This document shows positions 7,225-16,433 of a stretch of 56,837 nucleotides of DNA, in pieces. This DNA comes from Elusimicrobia bacterium HGW-Elusimicrobia-3 (GTDB lineage Bacteria > Elusimicrobiota > Elusimicrobia > Elusimicrobiales > UBA9959): positions 1-56,837 of the forward strand of contig PHAL01000011.1 in NCBI GenBank assembly GCA_002840355.1, read 5' to 3'. The notes under the pieces are model-generated. The model did no database searches and had not been told where the DNA came from. It saw only the letters and a list, made by a program, of their open reading frames with translations. Numbering within the stretch: the first letter of the stretch is position 1; every line of letters starts with the position of its first letter. The position numbers and the translations under genes are program-made.

Positions 7225-10200
7225 ATGTACCTCAAAGCGCTTGAAATCTACGGTTTTAAATCCTTCGCCAACAAGGTGAAGATGCCGCTCAAACCCGGCA
7301 TTACCTGCATAGTCGGCCCCAACGGCTGCGGCAAGTCCAACGTGGTGGACGCCCTGAAGTGGTGCATAGGCGAAATGAGCTGGAAGTCGCTGCGCATGCC
7401 GTCCATGATGGACGTCATCTTCGCCGGCACCACCAAGCGCCAGCAGCTGAACATGGGCGAGGTCTCGATGACCTTCGACAACGACTCCCGCAAGCTGCCG
7501 CTCGACTTCAGCGAGGTCACCGTGACCCGCAAGATCTACCGCTCCGAGGAGAGCGAATATTTCATCAACAAGGTGCAGTGCCGCCTCCGGGACATCCGCG
7601 AGATGTTCCTCGACACCGGCATAGGCACGGACGGCTACGCCATCATCGACCAGGGCGAGGTGGAGACCGTGCTCTCGGCCACCGCCGAGCAGCGCCGCGA
7701 GCTGTTCGAAGAGGCCGCCGGCGTGAGCAAGTACAAGGCCAAGCGCGAGGAGGCCGGCCGCAAGCTCGAGAAGGTGGAGACCGACCTGAACCGCCTGGGC
7801 GACTCGATGATCCTGCTCGACGAACAGATCAAGAAGCTCGACAAGGAGGCCGCCAGGGCCCGCCTGCAGGCCAAGTACAAGGAAGAACTGACCGGCTCGG
7901 AAGTGGCCCTGCTGCTCAAGGAGGGGGACGCCTTCGCCGCCCGCAGCGCCGAGGCCGCCGCCCGCCTGGAGCCCGTCAAGAAAGAACTTTCGGAGATAGC
8001 CGTGGCCATCACCGGCCTGGAGGGCGAGATAGCCGCCCTCAACCTGACCCTCACCCAGAAGGTGGAAGAGCAGCGCGTGCTCAAGGAAGCCGTCACCAAC
8101 GTCAAAATTGACAAGAACCAGGCCGAGGGCAAGATCGTGGGCGGGCAGGAGATGCTCGCCGAGATCGCCCGCAACCGGGCCCAGCTCGAGACCTCCGAGC
8201 GCCGCAACGCCGAGCAGCTGGCCGCCATAGAGCCCCGCATGGCCGAGCTGCGCGCCAGGCTTTCCTCCGACGAGGGCGGCCTGCCCGCCCTGCAGGCCGA
8301 GTGCGACGCCGCCGCGGCCGCGCTGGCCGAGGTGAGCTCGCAGATGCAGGTCACGGACTCGGCGGTGGACAAGCTGGCCGCCGAGATGAACGCCGCCTAC
8401 ACCCGCGAGATGGAGATCTCCAGCAAGATCGCCGTCACCGGCTCCAACATAGGCCATTTCAACGACGCCAAGGCCGGCCTGGAGAAGGACATAGCCGACA
8501 TCAACGGCGCCGCCGCTTACATAGGGGCCCGCATAGAAGAGCTCAGGGCCCGCTCCGCCGCGCTGACCGGCGAGCTCAACTCCGAAAAAGAGAAGGGCGC
8601 CGCCGCCGAGGCCCAGGCCGCCGCCCTCTCCTCCCGCCTCGAGGAAATAGACTCCCGCCAGGCCAAGCTCCGCGAGGATAAAGCCTGGGACGAGAGCCGC
8701 CTGGAGGCCATCCTGGCGCAGGGCGAGCACGATTCCTACTGGGTGGGCATCAACGGCGTGCTGAACTCCGGCGTGGCCGGGGTGAAGGGCACGCTGCGCC
8801 ACCTGCTCTCGATACGCAAAGAGGACCGCATGGCCGTGGACGAGGCCCTGGGCCGCTTCCTGGATTCCATAGTCTGCGAGAACGAGGCCGCCGCGCAGGA
8901 GGCCATCGGTTACCTCAGGCATATCGGCAAGGGCCGCTGCCGCTTCCTCATCCTCGACAAGGCCCCGGCGCCGGGCGCGCAGGCCGAGGGCTGGACCGCC
9001 CCCGGCGCGCAGCGCGTGCTGGAGAAGATCTCCTGCGAGCCGCAGTACCTGCCGCTCGTGACCGCGCTGCTGGCCGGCGTGTACGCCGCCGGCGGCTCGG
9101 TGCACGGGCCGTTCTGGGTGACCGGCGGCGTGGACGAGATCGTCTCCAACGAGCCGTATTGGGAGGAGGCCGACGACCTGAAGGCGCAGATCGCCAAGTT
9201 CGAAGAGGAGAACGCCGCCCTCGAGACCGAGAAGGTTTCGCTGCTGCCGCAGCTCGACGGCGCCCGCGCCGCGTCCGCCGCGGCCGGCGCCAGGGCCGCC
9301 GCCCTGAACGTGGATTTCCACAAGAACGAGACCGAGGTCTCCGGCGCCGAGGACGACTTGCGCGTCAAGCGCGAGAGCCTGGCGCTGTCCCAGTCCGAGC
9401 TGGAGAAGGCCGAGGCCGGCATACGGCAGGCCGAGGCCGAATTCGCCGCCCTGCTGGAGGACAAAACCGCCGCCAACGCCGCCACCGAGTCCCGCCGCGC
9501 CGAGCAGGCCGCCCTGGGCGAGAAGAAGGACGCGCTGCACCAGGATTACGCCCACAAGAAAGAGGAGCTGGGCGCCCGCCGCGCCAACCTGGAAAATTAC
9601 CGGGCCACGCTGGAGGCGCTCAAGAGCGAGCTCGCCCGCGCCGAAGGCGACCTGGCCGCGATCACCGAGGAGCGCTCTCACTTCGAGGGGCGCCGCGAGG
9701 AGTACGCCGCCCGCGAGGCCCGCTACAACGAGGAGATCTCCTCGTTCCGCGGGCGCCTGGCCGAGCTGATGCACGACCTGGCCGAGAAAGAGATCATCGA
9801 CCGCGCCATGGAGGACGAGCTTAACGAGATGCGCGGCACGCTGGCCCGCCTGGGCGCGAACCTGCGCGACAACCGCGACGTGGCGCAGGAGAACGAGCGC
9901 TCCCGTTACCAGATAGAGACCGAGCTGGCCACCATAGCGGCCCGCGCCGAAGAGACGGCCCGCCGCATGGCCGAGGAATTCAACATCACCCCGGCCGAGG
10001 CGCGCGAGCGCTACGCCGGCATCGAGACGGACCACGAGCGCGTGCAGTTCCTGCGCCGCCGCATCGTGGAGATGGGCAACGTCAACATGACCGCCCCCGA
10101 GGAGTACGAGGCCCTGACGCAGCGCTACAACTTCATGAACTCCCAGGTGGAGGACCTTAACCGCGCCAAGGCCGACCTGCGCTCGGCGATCAACAAGATC

Positions 10201-10707
10201 AACGACACCACCCGCGAGAACTTCAAGCTCACCTTCGACAAGGTGCGCGGCTACTTCAAGGAACTGTACTCGCTGCTGTTCAACGGCGGCGAGGCCGACC
10301 TGGTGCTGACCATGCCGGACAACCTGCTGGAGACCGGCGTGGAGATCCTGGCCCACCCGCCCGGCAAGAAGCTCGTGAGCATCTCGCAGCTGTCCGGCGG
10401 CGAGAAGGCCCTGACCGCCCTGGCCCTGCTGTTCAGCTTCTTCCGCGTCAACCCGTCCCCGTTCTGCGTGATGGACGAGGCGGACGCCCCTCTGGACGAG
10501 GCCAACGTGGAGCGCTTCGTGCGCCTGATCAAGGAATTCTCGGCGACCACGCAGTTCATCGTGATCACGCACAACAAGCGCACGATGGAGGCCGCTGACA
10601 CGCTTTACGGGGTGACCATGGAGGAGCTCGGCGTCAGCAAGCTCGTCAGCGTGGACCTCAAGCGGGCCGCCCATATGGTGACCAGCGAGGAGCCGGTGGG
10701 GGTATAG
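7225..10707 (+). CDS. smc: Chromosome segregation protein SMC
   Basis: A full-length 1160-residue SMC ATPase, which forms the ring of bacterial condensin that organises sister chromosomes. Walker A is GPNGCGKS at about residues 31-38. Long coiled coils flank a hinge at about 505-635 (GVAGVKGTLRHLL). The C-terminal head has the ABC signature LSGGEKALTALALL near 1055 and Walker B FCVMDEADAPLDEANV near 1080. The arms are very rich in Ala, Glu and Arg. I chose ATG 7225 with GGGG upstream over TTG 7219, because MYLKALEIYGFKSFA is the normal SMC N-terminus. The partners scpA and scpB are not in the window. A phosphoesterase gene follows after 10 nt. Confidence 0.97.
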   Translation: MYLKALEIYGFKSFANKVKMPLKPGITCIVGPNGCGKSNVVDALKWCIGEMSWKSLRMPSMMDVIFAGTTKRQQLNMGEVSMTFDNDSRKLPLDFSEVTVTRKIYRSEESEYFINKVQCRLRDIREMFLDTGIGTDGYAIIDQGEVETVLSATAEQRRELFEEAAGVSKYKAKREEAGRKLEKVETDLNRLGDSMILLDEQIKKLDKEAARARLQAKYKEELTGSEVALLLKEGDAFAARSAEAAARLEPVKKELSEIAVAITGLEGEIAALNLTLTQKVEEQRVLKEAVTNVKIDKNQAEGKIVGGQEMLAEIARNRAQLETSERRNAEQLAAIEPRMAELRARLSSDEGGLPALQAECDAAAAALAEVSSQMQVTDSAVDKLAAEMNAAYTREMEISSKIAVTGSNIGHFNDAKAGLEKDIADINGAAAYIGARIEELRARSAALTGELNSEKEKGAAAEAQAAALSSRLEEIDSRQAKLREDKAWDESRLEAILAQGEHDSYWVGINGVLNSGVAGVKGTLRHLLSIRKEDRMAVDEALGRFLDSIVCENEAAAQEAIGYLRHIGKGRCRFLILDKAPAPGAQAEGWTAPGAQRVLEKISCEPQYLPLVTALLAGVYAAGGSVHGPFWVTGGVDEIVSNEPYWEEADDLKAQIAKFEEENAALETEKVSLLPQLDGARAASAAAGARAAALNVDFHKNETEVSGAEDDLRVKRESLALSQSELEKAEAGIRQAEAEFAALLEDKTAANAATESRRAEQAALGEKKDALHQDYAHKKEELGARRANLENYRATLEALKSELARAEGDLAAITEERSHFEGRREEYAAREARYNEEISSFRGRLAELMHDLAEKEIIDRAMEDELNEMRGTLARLGANLRDNRDVAQENERSRYQIETELATIAARAEETARRMAEEFNITPAEARERYAGIETDHERVQFLRRRIVEMGNVNMTAPEEYEALTQRYNFMNSQVEDLNRAKADLRSAINKINDTTRENFKLTFDKVRGYFKELYSLLFNGGEADLVLTMPDNLLETGVEILAHPPGKKLVSISQLSGGEKALTALALLFSFFRVNPSPFCVMDEADAPLDEANVERFVRLIKEFSATTQFIVITHNKRTMEAADTLYGVTMEELGVSKLVSVDLKRAAHMVTSEEPVGV

Positions 10708-10717
10708 GTTTGACCTT

Positions 10718-11449
10718 GTGAGATACGGCGTATTCTCCGACGTGCACGGGAACCACGTGGCCCTCAAGGCCGTGCTGGCCTTCCTGCGCGCCAACGGCGT
10801 GGAGAACTTCGTCTGCTGCGGGGACATCGTGGGCTACGGCCCCCAGCCGCTGGAATGCGCGCAAGAGCTGATGGCCATGAAGAACCTGACGGCCGTGATG
10901 GGCAACCACGACGCGGCCGCCGTGGGCAGGATGGACGTGAAGTGGTTCAACCCTAACGCCGCCTGGGCCATAGATTTCGCCCGCAAGCAGCTGACCGGTG
11001 AGGCCATGGACTTCATCGCCCGCCTGCCGGAGCGCGCCGAGAACGCCGATTTTACGATGGTGCACGGTTCGCCGCGCAAGCCGCTGACCGAGTACCTGCT
11101 CAGCGAGGGCCAGTTCACCGACAACGCCAAGGGCTGGGAGGTCTCGCCCTGCTTCATCGGCCACAGCCACATGCCCCTCTATTTCAGGGAGGGGGAGTGC
11201 GGCATCCCGGAGACGGATTTTCTCAAGCCCGCGGTGAAGATCTTCGTGAAGGGCAAACTGATGCTCAACCCCGGCTCCGTGGGCCAGCCGCGCGACGGCG
11301 ACACCCGCGCCGCCTGCGGGATCTACGATTCGAAGCTGAAATATTTCGAGCTGTTCAGGGTCTTTTACGACGTGGGAGCCGTCCAGAGCCAGATGGCGGG
11401 GCTGAAGATGCCCTCTCTGCTCGCGGAGCGGCTCAGTTTCGGATTTTAA
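10718..11449 (+). CDS. Calcineurin-like metallophosphoesterase (YfcE/ApaH-like)
   Basis: A 243-residue cytoplasmic phosphoesterase. The two-metal site motifs are all present in order: DVHGN (residues 8-12), GDIVGYGP, GNHD, HGSP and GHSH. This arrangement is found in YfcE/MJ0936-type phosphodiesterases and in some diadenosine-tetraphosphatase relatives. The natural substrate cannot be told from sequence. It starts with GTG 11 nt after the smc stop and is followed two bases after its own stop by a receiver-domain gene, so it is likely in the smc operon. Confidence 0.85.
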   Translation: MRYGVFSDVHGNHVALKAVLAFLRANGVENFVCCGDIVGYGPQPLECAQELMAMKNLTAVMGNHDAAAVGRMDVKWFNPNAAWAIDFARKQLTGEAMDFIARLPERAENADFTMVHGSPRKPLTEYLLSEGQFTDNAKGWEVSPCFIGHSHMPLYFREGECGIPETDFLKPAVKIFVKGKLMLNPGSVGQPRDGDTRAACGIYDSKLKYFELFRVFYDVGAVQSQMAGLKMPSLLAERLSFGF

Positions 11450-11451
11450 CT

Positions 11452-11859
11452 ATGCCCATGACCATACTGATAGTGGACGACGACAAGAACTTCATAGAAA
11501 CGCTGGAGGACGGCCTCAAGCTCAAGAACGTGGAGGCCGTGGTGCGGGTGGCCAAGAGCGCCAGGGAGGCGCTGGACCAGCTGGCGGCCGTGCTGCCCTC
11601 GGTGATCATCCTCGACATCCAGCTGCCCGACATGCACGGCGTGGAGTTCCTGCGCCTGATCCGGGAGTCGGCGCGGCTCAAGAAAGTGCCGGTGGTTTTC
11701 ATCTCCGCCAAGTACACCGAGCCGGCGGACCGCTCGGAGGCGATGCTGGCCGGCGCCGGTGCCTTCTTCTCCAAGCCCATAGACATAGACGAGCTCTGGA
11801 AGGAGCTCAGCTACCTGCTCGGCCGCTCCGGCGGCGCCGGGCTTGACAATAAAAAGTAA
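11452..11859 (+). CDS. Stand-alone response-regulator receiver protein
   Basis: A 135-residue CheY-like receiver with no output domain. The acidic pocket is VDDD (residues 8-11), the phospho-acceptor Asp is in VIILDIQLPD near residue 48, the switch residues are FISAKYT, and the conserved Lys is in FFSKPID. Such proteins act by binding partners rather than DNA. No histidine kinase is encoded nearby, so the partner is unknown. The start lies two bases after the phosphoesterase stop, implying coupling. A second ATG at 11458 would remove only two residues. Confidence 0.85.
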   Translation: MPMTILIVDDDKNFIETLEDGLKLKNVEAVVRVAKSAREALDQLAAVLPSVIILDIQLPDMHGVEFLRLIRESARLKKVPVVFISAKYTEPADRSEAMLAGAGAFFSKPIDIDELWKELSYLLGRSGGAGLDNKK

Positions 11860-11871
11860 GTCTTATACCAT
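11843..11871 (+). promoter_or_regulatory. Candidate trxA promoter
   Basis: TTGACA (11843-11848), 17 nt and TACCAT (11866-11871). The -35 lies inside the last codons of the receiver gene. Transcription would start near 11878, giving a leader of about 50 nt. Confidence 0.5.
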
Positions 11872-11927
11872 AAGGCTATCTTCTTCTGCCGCCAGAGATT
11901 TAGGGAATAAAAAAAGCGAGGCCAAAC

Positions 11928-12251
11928 ATGTCAAACGAGATACAGCTTACCAACGAGAACTTCGAGCAGGAAGTGGTCAAGAGCGCGCAGCCCGTGCTTG
12001 TGGACTTCTGGGCCCCCTGGTGCGGCCCCTGCCGCATGATCGGCCCCGTGATCGAAGAGCTGGCCAAGGAGTACGACGGCAAGGTGAAGGTCTGCAAGCT
12101 CAACACCGACGAGGCCCAGGACATCGCCGCCAAGTACCAGATCTCGGCCATTCCCACCATCCTGCTCTTCAAGGGCGGCAAGGTAGTGCAGCAACTCGTG
12201 GGCCTGCAGCCCAAGGAAGAACTGAAGAAGCACCTCGACGAACTGATCTGA
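11928..12251 (+). CDS. trxA: Thioredoxin
   Basis: A complete 107-residue cytoplasmic thioredoxin, which reduces protein disulfides using electrons from thioredoxin reductase. The active site is WAPWCGPC (residues about 28-35), the structural cis-proline is in AIPTI, and FKGGK follows as usual. It has its own candidate promoter at 11843 and a GC-rich hairpin after the stop, so it is probably monocistronic. The Shine-Dalgarno signal (GCGAGG) is weak. Confidence 0.95.
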   Translation: MSNEIQLTNENFEQEVVKSAQPVLVDFWAPWCGPCRMIGPVIEELAKEYDGKVKVCKLNTDEAQDIAAKYQISAIPTILLFKGGKVVQQLVGLQPKEELKKHLDELI

Positions 12252-12263
12252 GCTGCCCCCGCT

Positions 12264-12300
12264 GGCCCGCCGCCGTGAAAAGCGGCGGGCCGTTCCTCTC
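12264..12300 (+). terminator. Probable terminator after trxA
   Basis: A perfect 10-bp GC stem (12264-12273 and 12282-12291) with an 8-nt loop is followed by GTTCCTCTCT. The T-run is weak, so partial read-through into polA is possible. Confidence 0.6.
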
Positions 12301-12318
12301 TCCCGGTCCCCTTTAATA

Positions 12319-14892
12319 ATGTCAACCAAGCGCGTTTTCATCATAGACGCACACGCTTTCCTGCACAGGAGCTACCACGCCCTGCCCAAGTTCTCCACCT
12401 CGAAAGGGGAGGAGGTGGGGGCGCTGTACGGCTTCACCCGCGTGCTGCTGAAGATCCTGCGCGAGCGCAAGCCGGACTATGTCGCAGTCTGCTTCGATTC
12501 CAAGGGCGGCACCTTCCGCGACGAGATGTTCGCGGACTACAAGGCCAACCGCAAGGAGACCGAGCCCGCGCTGATCGGCCAGCTGAACACGGCGCGGGAC
12601 CTGACGGCGGCGCTGGGCCTCAAGGGCGTCTACCTGAAAGGCTTCGAGGCCGACGACATCATAGCCACGCTGGCGCGCCGCGCCGCGGCGGCCGGCCTGG
12701 AGGCCGTGATAGTTTCCGGCGACAAGGACGCGGCCCAGCTGGTGGGGGACAAGGTGAAGATGTGGGACGGCAGCTCGCCCGACTTCTCCGGCCCCGAGGC
12801 CGTGGAGAAGAAGTACGGCCTGCCACCCTCGCTGCTGCCCGACTATTTCGCGCTGACCGGCGACTCTTCGGATAACGTGCCCGGCGTGGCCGGCGTGGGC
12901 CCCAAGAGCGCGGTAAAACTTATACAGGCTTACGGCCCGCTGGAGAAGATCCTGGCCGCGGCCATGGACCCGGCCCTGGCCGCGGCGGACAAGGCCCTGG
13001 CCAAAGTGGCCAGGGACATGGAGAACGCCCGGCTGTCCCGCCGCCTGGTCTCGCTGGCGGCCGACGCGCCGGTGGAGGAAGGGCTGGACATCTTCAAGCC
13101 CGCCGCTCCCGGTGGGCCGGAGCTGGCGGAGATGGCCCGCCGCCTGGAATTCAAGGAACTGCTGGCGCTGGCCGGCACGGCCCCGGCCGAACAGCAGGCC
13201 GTGCCGCTGCCGCCCCTGCGCGCGCCGGAAGAGGTGTTGGCCGGGTTGAAGGGCGAAGCCGCTTTCGCGGCTTTCTCCGACGGCCTGGCCATAGGCAACA
13301 AGGACGGCGTCTGCGTGCTGCGCCCCGGTTTTTTCTCCCCTGAACAGGCCGCCCTGGCGGTGCGTCTGCTGGAGGACAAGGCCGTCACAAAGATCACTTT
13401 CGGCCTGAAGAACGTATTGCGCCTGCTGGATCTGCCGGCCGGTTTCGCCCCGGTAAATTATCACGACGCCGACACGGCCGCCGCGCTGCTGACGGCCGGC
13501 ACGCGCCGCACCGAGCTGCCGCAGCAGCTCTTCGAGCGCCTGGGCCTGCCGCTGCAGCTGCCCGGCTCCGACGAGGAGAAGGCGCAGGCCTGCGCCGGCC
13601 TGCCGGCGCTGTGGGCCCTGCTGAAGGCGGAGCTTGAAAAAGCCGGGATGCTGGGCGTCTACGAGGAACTGGAGCTGCCGCTGCTGCCCGTGGTCTACGC
13701 CATGGAGCGCACCGGCGCCGCCGCCGACACCGCGCTGCTGGGGGAACTCTCCACCCGCTTCGAGCGGCAGATGGCCGGGCTGCAGGCCGAATCGCAGCGC
13801 CTTACCGGGATGGAAGTGAACCTGAATTCCCCCAAGCAGGTGGCCGCTCTGCTCTACGAGAAGCTCAACCTGGGCCTGGGCGAGGCGCAGAAGCGGCAAT
13901 TCAAGACCAAGGACGGCTATACCACCGGCGAGGAGGCCCTGCAGTACCTCAAGGCCGCGCACCCCGTGGTGCCGCTGCTGATGGAGTTCCGCGAGGTCTC
14001 CAAGCTCAAGTCCTCTTTCGTGGACAACTTGCTGGCCGCAGCCGGTCCCGACGGGCGGCTGCACACCACATTCGACCAGCTGGGGGCCGCCACCGGCCGC
14101 TTCTCCAGCTCCAGGCCCAACCTGCAGAATATCCCGGTGCGCTCGGAGGCCGGCCTGCTGGTGCGCAAATGCTTCGTGGCCCGAGAGGGCTTCGAACTGC
14201 TCAGCGCCGACTACTCGCAGATAGACCTGCGCGTGCTGGCGCACCTGTCGGGCGACCGGAACCTGACCGAGGCTTTCAGGAGCGGCGAGGACATACACCA
14301 GCGCACCGCCTCCGAGATCTTCCACTGCGCCCCGCAGCTGGTGACGACCGAGATGCGCCGCGCGGCCAAGGCCATAAATTTCGGCATAGTCTACGGCAAG
14401 ACGGCGCAGGGCCTGTCGCAGGACCTGGGCATCAGCCGCGCCGAGGCCGCCGGCTACATCAGGCATTACTTCGAGGCCTGTCCGGGCGTGAAGGAATGGA
14501 GCGAGCGCACGGTGGCCGAGGCCAAGCGGACCGGCCTGGTGGCCACCTTCACCGGCCGCCGCCGCCACCTGCCGGAGCTGAAGGCCACCAACCCGCACCT
14601 GCGCAGTTTCGCCGAGCGCGCCGCCGTGAACACCCCGGTGCAGGGCGGCTCGGCCGACATCATCAAGAAGGCCATGGTAGGCCTGTTCGGCGAGTTCAGG
14701 CATTCCAAGGACGTCTTCATGCTGCTGCAGGTGCACGACGAACTGATGTTCGAGGTGCGCAAAGGCCGGCTCAAGGAAGCCGCCGCCATCATCAAGCGCG
14801 GCATGGAAGGCGCCTACGCCCTCTCGGTGCCGCTGGTGGCCGACTTCAAGTCCGGCCTCAACTGGCGCGACATGACCAAGTATGAGATATAG
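12319..14892 (+). CDS. polA: DNA polymerase I
   Basis: An 857-residue family A DNA polymerase for Okazaki-fragment processing and repair. The N-terminal 5'-nuclease (about 1-290) carries FEADDIIATLA and VSGDKDAAQL. The middle domain (about 300-470) lacks the DxE proofreading motif: the expected position reads AFAAFSDG, so 3'-5' exonuclease activity is probably lost, as in several other bacterial Pol I enzymes. The polymerase domain has motif A LLSADYSQIDLR (about 626), motif B RRAAKAINFGIVYG (about 679) and motif C VHDE (about 804). No Shine-Dalgarno precedes the ATG; TAATAATG straddles it. Confidence 0.96.
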   Translation: MSTKRVFIIDAHAFLHRSYHALPKFSTSKGEEVGALYGFTRVLLKILRERKPDYVAVCFDSKGGTFRDEMFADYKANRKETEPALIGQLNTARDLTAALGLKGVYLKGFEADDIIATLARRAAAAGLEAVIVSGDKDAAQLVGDKVKMWDGSSPDFSGPEAVEKKYGLPPSLLPDYFALTGDSSDNVPGVAGVGPKSAVKLIQAYGPLEKILAAAMDPALAAADKALAKVARDMENARLSRRLVSLAADAPVEEGLDIFKPAAPGGPELAEMARRLEFKELLALAGTAPAEQQAVPLPPLRAPEEVLAGLKGEAAFAAFSDGLAIGNKDGVCVLRPGFFSPEQAALAVRLLEDKAVTKITFGLKNVLRLLDLPAGFAPVNYHDADTAAALLTAGTRRTELPQQLFERLGLPLQLPGSDEEKAQACAGLPALWALLKAELEKAGMLGVYEELELPLLPVVYAMERTGAAADTALLGELSTRFERQMAGLQAESQRLTGMEVNLNSPKQVAALLYEKLNLGLGEAQKRQFKTKDGYTTGEEALQYLKAAHPVVPLLMEFREVSKLKSSFVDNLLAAAGPDGRLHTTFDQLGAATGRFSSSRPNLQNIPVRSEAGLLVRKCFVAREGFELLSADYSQIDLRVLAHLSGDRNLTEAFRSGEDIHQRTASEIFHCAPQLVTTEMRRAAKAINFGIVYGKTAQGLSQDLGISRAEAAGYIRHYFEACPGVKEWSERTVAEAKRTGLVATFTGRRRHLPELKATNPHLRSFAERAAVNTPVQGGSADIIKKAMVGLFGEFRHSKDVFMLLQVHDELMFEVRKGRLKEAAAIIKRGMEGAYALSVPLVADFKSGLNWRDMTKYEI

Positions 14893-15057
14893 CGGGACGA
14901 AATTAGGGGTTCCGCCGGGACGGACGGCTCGGGTTAGCAAAAGCCCCCCGGAGGCCGACGCTTGCGTAAGCGCGGAGGCCGAGGGCGGCAGGCGCGCGCA
15001 CGGTGTGCGCGACGCCGATTTTGCGATCCGGGCCGGCCGGCACGGCAGGAGCGTGCG
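14893..15057. other. Intergenic region between polA and rhomboid gene
   Basis: There is no convincing gene. A GC-rich block (14949-14985) holds two copies of CGGAGGCCGA on either side of a CGCTTGCGTAAGCG near-palindrome. No T-run follows, so it is not a clear terminator. AGGAG at 15047-15051 is the ribosome binding site of the next gene. Confidence 0.4.
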
Positions 15058-15813
15058 ATGAGGCTTAGCGCCGCGCCGCTGAGGGAACTGCCGCCGGTAA
15101 CGCGGTGGCTGGCGGCGGCTTTCCTGACCGGCTGGGTGATAAAGCTGGTCTTCGGTTTCAAGGCCAGCTATTATTTCGGCCTGGTGCCGTACCAGTTCCT
15201 GGGCGGCTGGCTGTGGCAGGCCTTTACCTATATCTTCCTGCACGCCGACTTCTGGCATTTCCTGTTCAACGCCTTCATGCTCTGGATGCTGGGCAGCGCG
15301 GTGGAGCCTGTCATGGGCTCGCGCCGGTACCTGCTCTATTTCCTGGGCTGCGGCGCCGCCGCAGCGCTGCTGACCGTAGCCTGGCAGCCCGGCTCGGTCA
15401 GGCCGGTCATCGGCGCCTCCGGGGCCGTCTTCGGCCTGCTGGGGGCTTTCGCCTTCCTGTTCCCGGACGCCCGGGTCTACTTCTATTTTCTTTTTCCCAT
15501 GAGCGCGCGCACGATGGCCGTGCTGCTGGGCGGGCTGGAACTGGTGATGACGCTCACGCGGCCCGGGTCCGGCATCTCCAGCATCACCCACCTGGGCGGG
15601 CTGGCGGCCGGCCTGGCCTGGCTCTGGGCGGAGCGCCGCTGGCGGGAGCGGCCGGCGCGGCCGGAGCGGCAGGCGCCCGACCCGGCGGCGCTGGAGCGGG
15701 AGGAGATAGACCGCCTGCTGGAGAAGATCTCCACGCGGGGGCAGGGCGCGCTGAGCCGGAGCGAGCTGGAGCGGCTGGACGAATATTCCAGGCGTAAGGG
15801 GGGCAGGGCTTGA
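15058..15813 (+). CDS. Rhomboid-family intramembrane serine protease
   Basis: A 251-residue multi-pass membrane protein. It has the rhomboid landmarks: a HADFWHFLFNAFMLWMLG segment, the catalytic Ser in VIGASGAVFG, and the catalytic His in SSITHLGGLAAG, spread over about six transmembrane helices. Rhomboids cleave transmembrane substrates within the bilayer. The final 60 residues are a charged cytoplasmic tail rich in Arg and Glu, ending with a short helix-turn unit (LLEKISTRGQGALSRSEL) common in this family. ATG 15058 is chosen because AGGAG sits 6 nt upstream; the frame is open further upstream but encodes Arg-rich non-protein-like sequence. The stop overlaps the TTG start of coaE. Confidence 0.85.
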   Translation: MRLSAAPLRELPPVTRWLAAAFLTGWVIKLVFGFKASYYFGLVPYQFLGGWLWQAFTYIFLHADFWHFLFNAFMLWMLGSAVEPVMGSRRYLLYFLGCGAAAALLTVAWQPGSVRPVIGASGAVFGLLGAFAFLFPDARVYFYFLFPMSARTMAVLLGGLELVMTLTRPGSGISSITHLGGLAAGLAWLWAERRWRERPARPERQAPDPAALEREEIDRLLEKISTRGQGALSRSELERLDEYSRRKGGRA

Positions 15814-16433
15814 GATTCAGGGTGCCGCGGGGCAAGACCGTCATAGGCCTGACCGGCCCCATAGCCTCGGGCAAAAGCCTGGCGCTGGAGCTCTTCATTA
15901 AGGAGGGGGCGCTGGGCCTTTCCGCTGACGCCGTTTCCGCTTCCTTATTGACAGAACCCCCCTGCTATAATAAAATATTAAGGAAGTTTAGCCCTGGTAA
16001 AATCCTCACAAACGGAAAACTGGACAAAAAGAAGCTGGCGGCCGAGATATTCGGTTCACCGGCGAAACGCAAATGGCTTGAAGCCTTGCTGCACCCGCGG
16101 ATCCTTAGAAGAATTCACTCCCTAATAACCAGCTCCCCAAAAAAGATAACGGTTGTCGAGGCGCCCCTGCTGTTCGAAGCGGGACTCGAGGAGTGTTTTA
16201 CGTTCACGGTCTGCCTGTCCGCCCCCGAGCGGACGCTGCGGGCCAGGGCCCTGAAGAGGGGCTGGAGCGCAGCGCAGTACCTGGAGCGGGCGCGGGCCCA
16301 GCTCCCCGCCGAGGAGAAATACGCCAGGGCGGACCTGACGCTGGATAATTCCGGCGCGCCGCGCGAGCTGGCGGAGAAGATAAGATTCATTTGCCGTTTC
16401 CTGAAGGAGACGGCTCAAGGAAAAAAGACATGA
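15810..16433 (+). CDS. coaE: Dephospho-CoA kinase
   Basis: A 207-residue P-loop kinase for the last step of coenzyme A synthesis, adding phosphate to the 3'-hydroxyl of dephospho-CoA. Walker A is GPIASGKS (about residues 16-23), the acceptor-site Asp is in LSADAVS, and [18 protein letters not shown] and the lid region [21 protein letters not shown] match the family. The TTG start overlaps the rhomboid stop, and the stop overlaps the rho ATG (ATGA), so translation is coupled on both sides. A stretch around 15940-16160 is clearly more AT-rich than its surroundings and contains a TGCTATAAT. Confidence 0.9.
   Translation: MRFRVPRGKTVIGLTGPIASGKSLALELFIKEGALGLSADAVSASLLTEPPCYNKILRKFSPGKILTNGKLDKKKLAAEIFGSPAKRKWLEALLHPRILRRIHSLITSSPKKITVVEAPLLFEAGLEECFTFTVCLSAPERTLRARALKRGWSAAQYLERARAQLPAEEKYARADLTLDNSGAPRELAEKIRFICRFLKETAQGKKT
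15963..15971 (+). promoter_or_regulatory. Possible internal promoter for rho (extended -10)
   Basis: TGCTATAAT is a perfect extended -10 within coaE, in an AT-rich patch. An upstream TTGACA (15948-15953) is only 12 nt away, too close to act as its -35. It could provide extra transcription of rho, which is often autoregulated. Confidence 0.3.

Noticed and set aside
7222-10827. Very long reverse-strand open frames opposite smc, polA (12322-15591) and the giant gene (37971-46697)
   Set aside because: They are typical of high-GC coding DNA, have low-complexity His/Gly/Leu/Arg composition without any domain, and lie opposite well-supported genes.
14949-14985. Intergenic palindrome as a polA terminator or copy of the 26908 element
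   Set aside because: No T-run follows, and beyond the short GGAGGCC words the sequence does not match the other element.
15948-15971. TTGACA plus TATAAT inside coaE as a standard promoter
   Set aside because: The spacer is only 12 nt. Only the extended -10 was kept, at low confidence.
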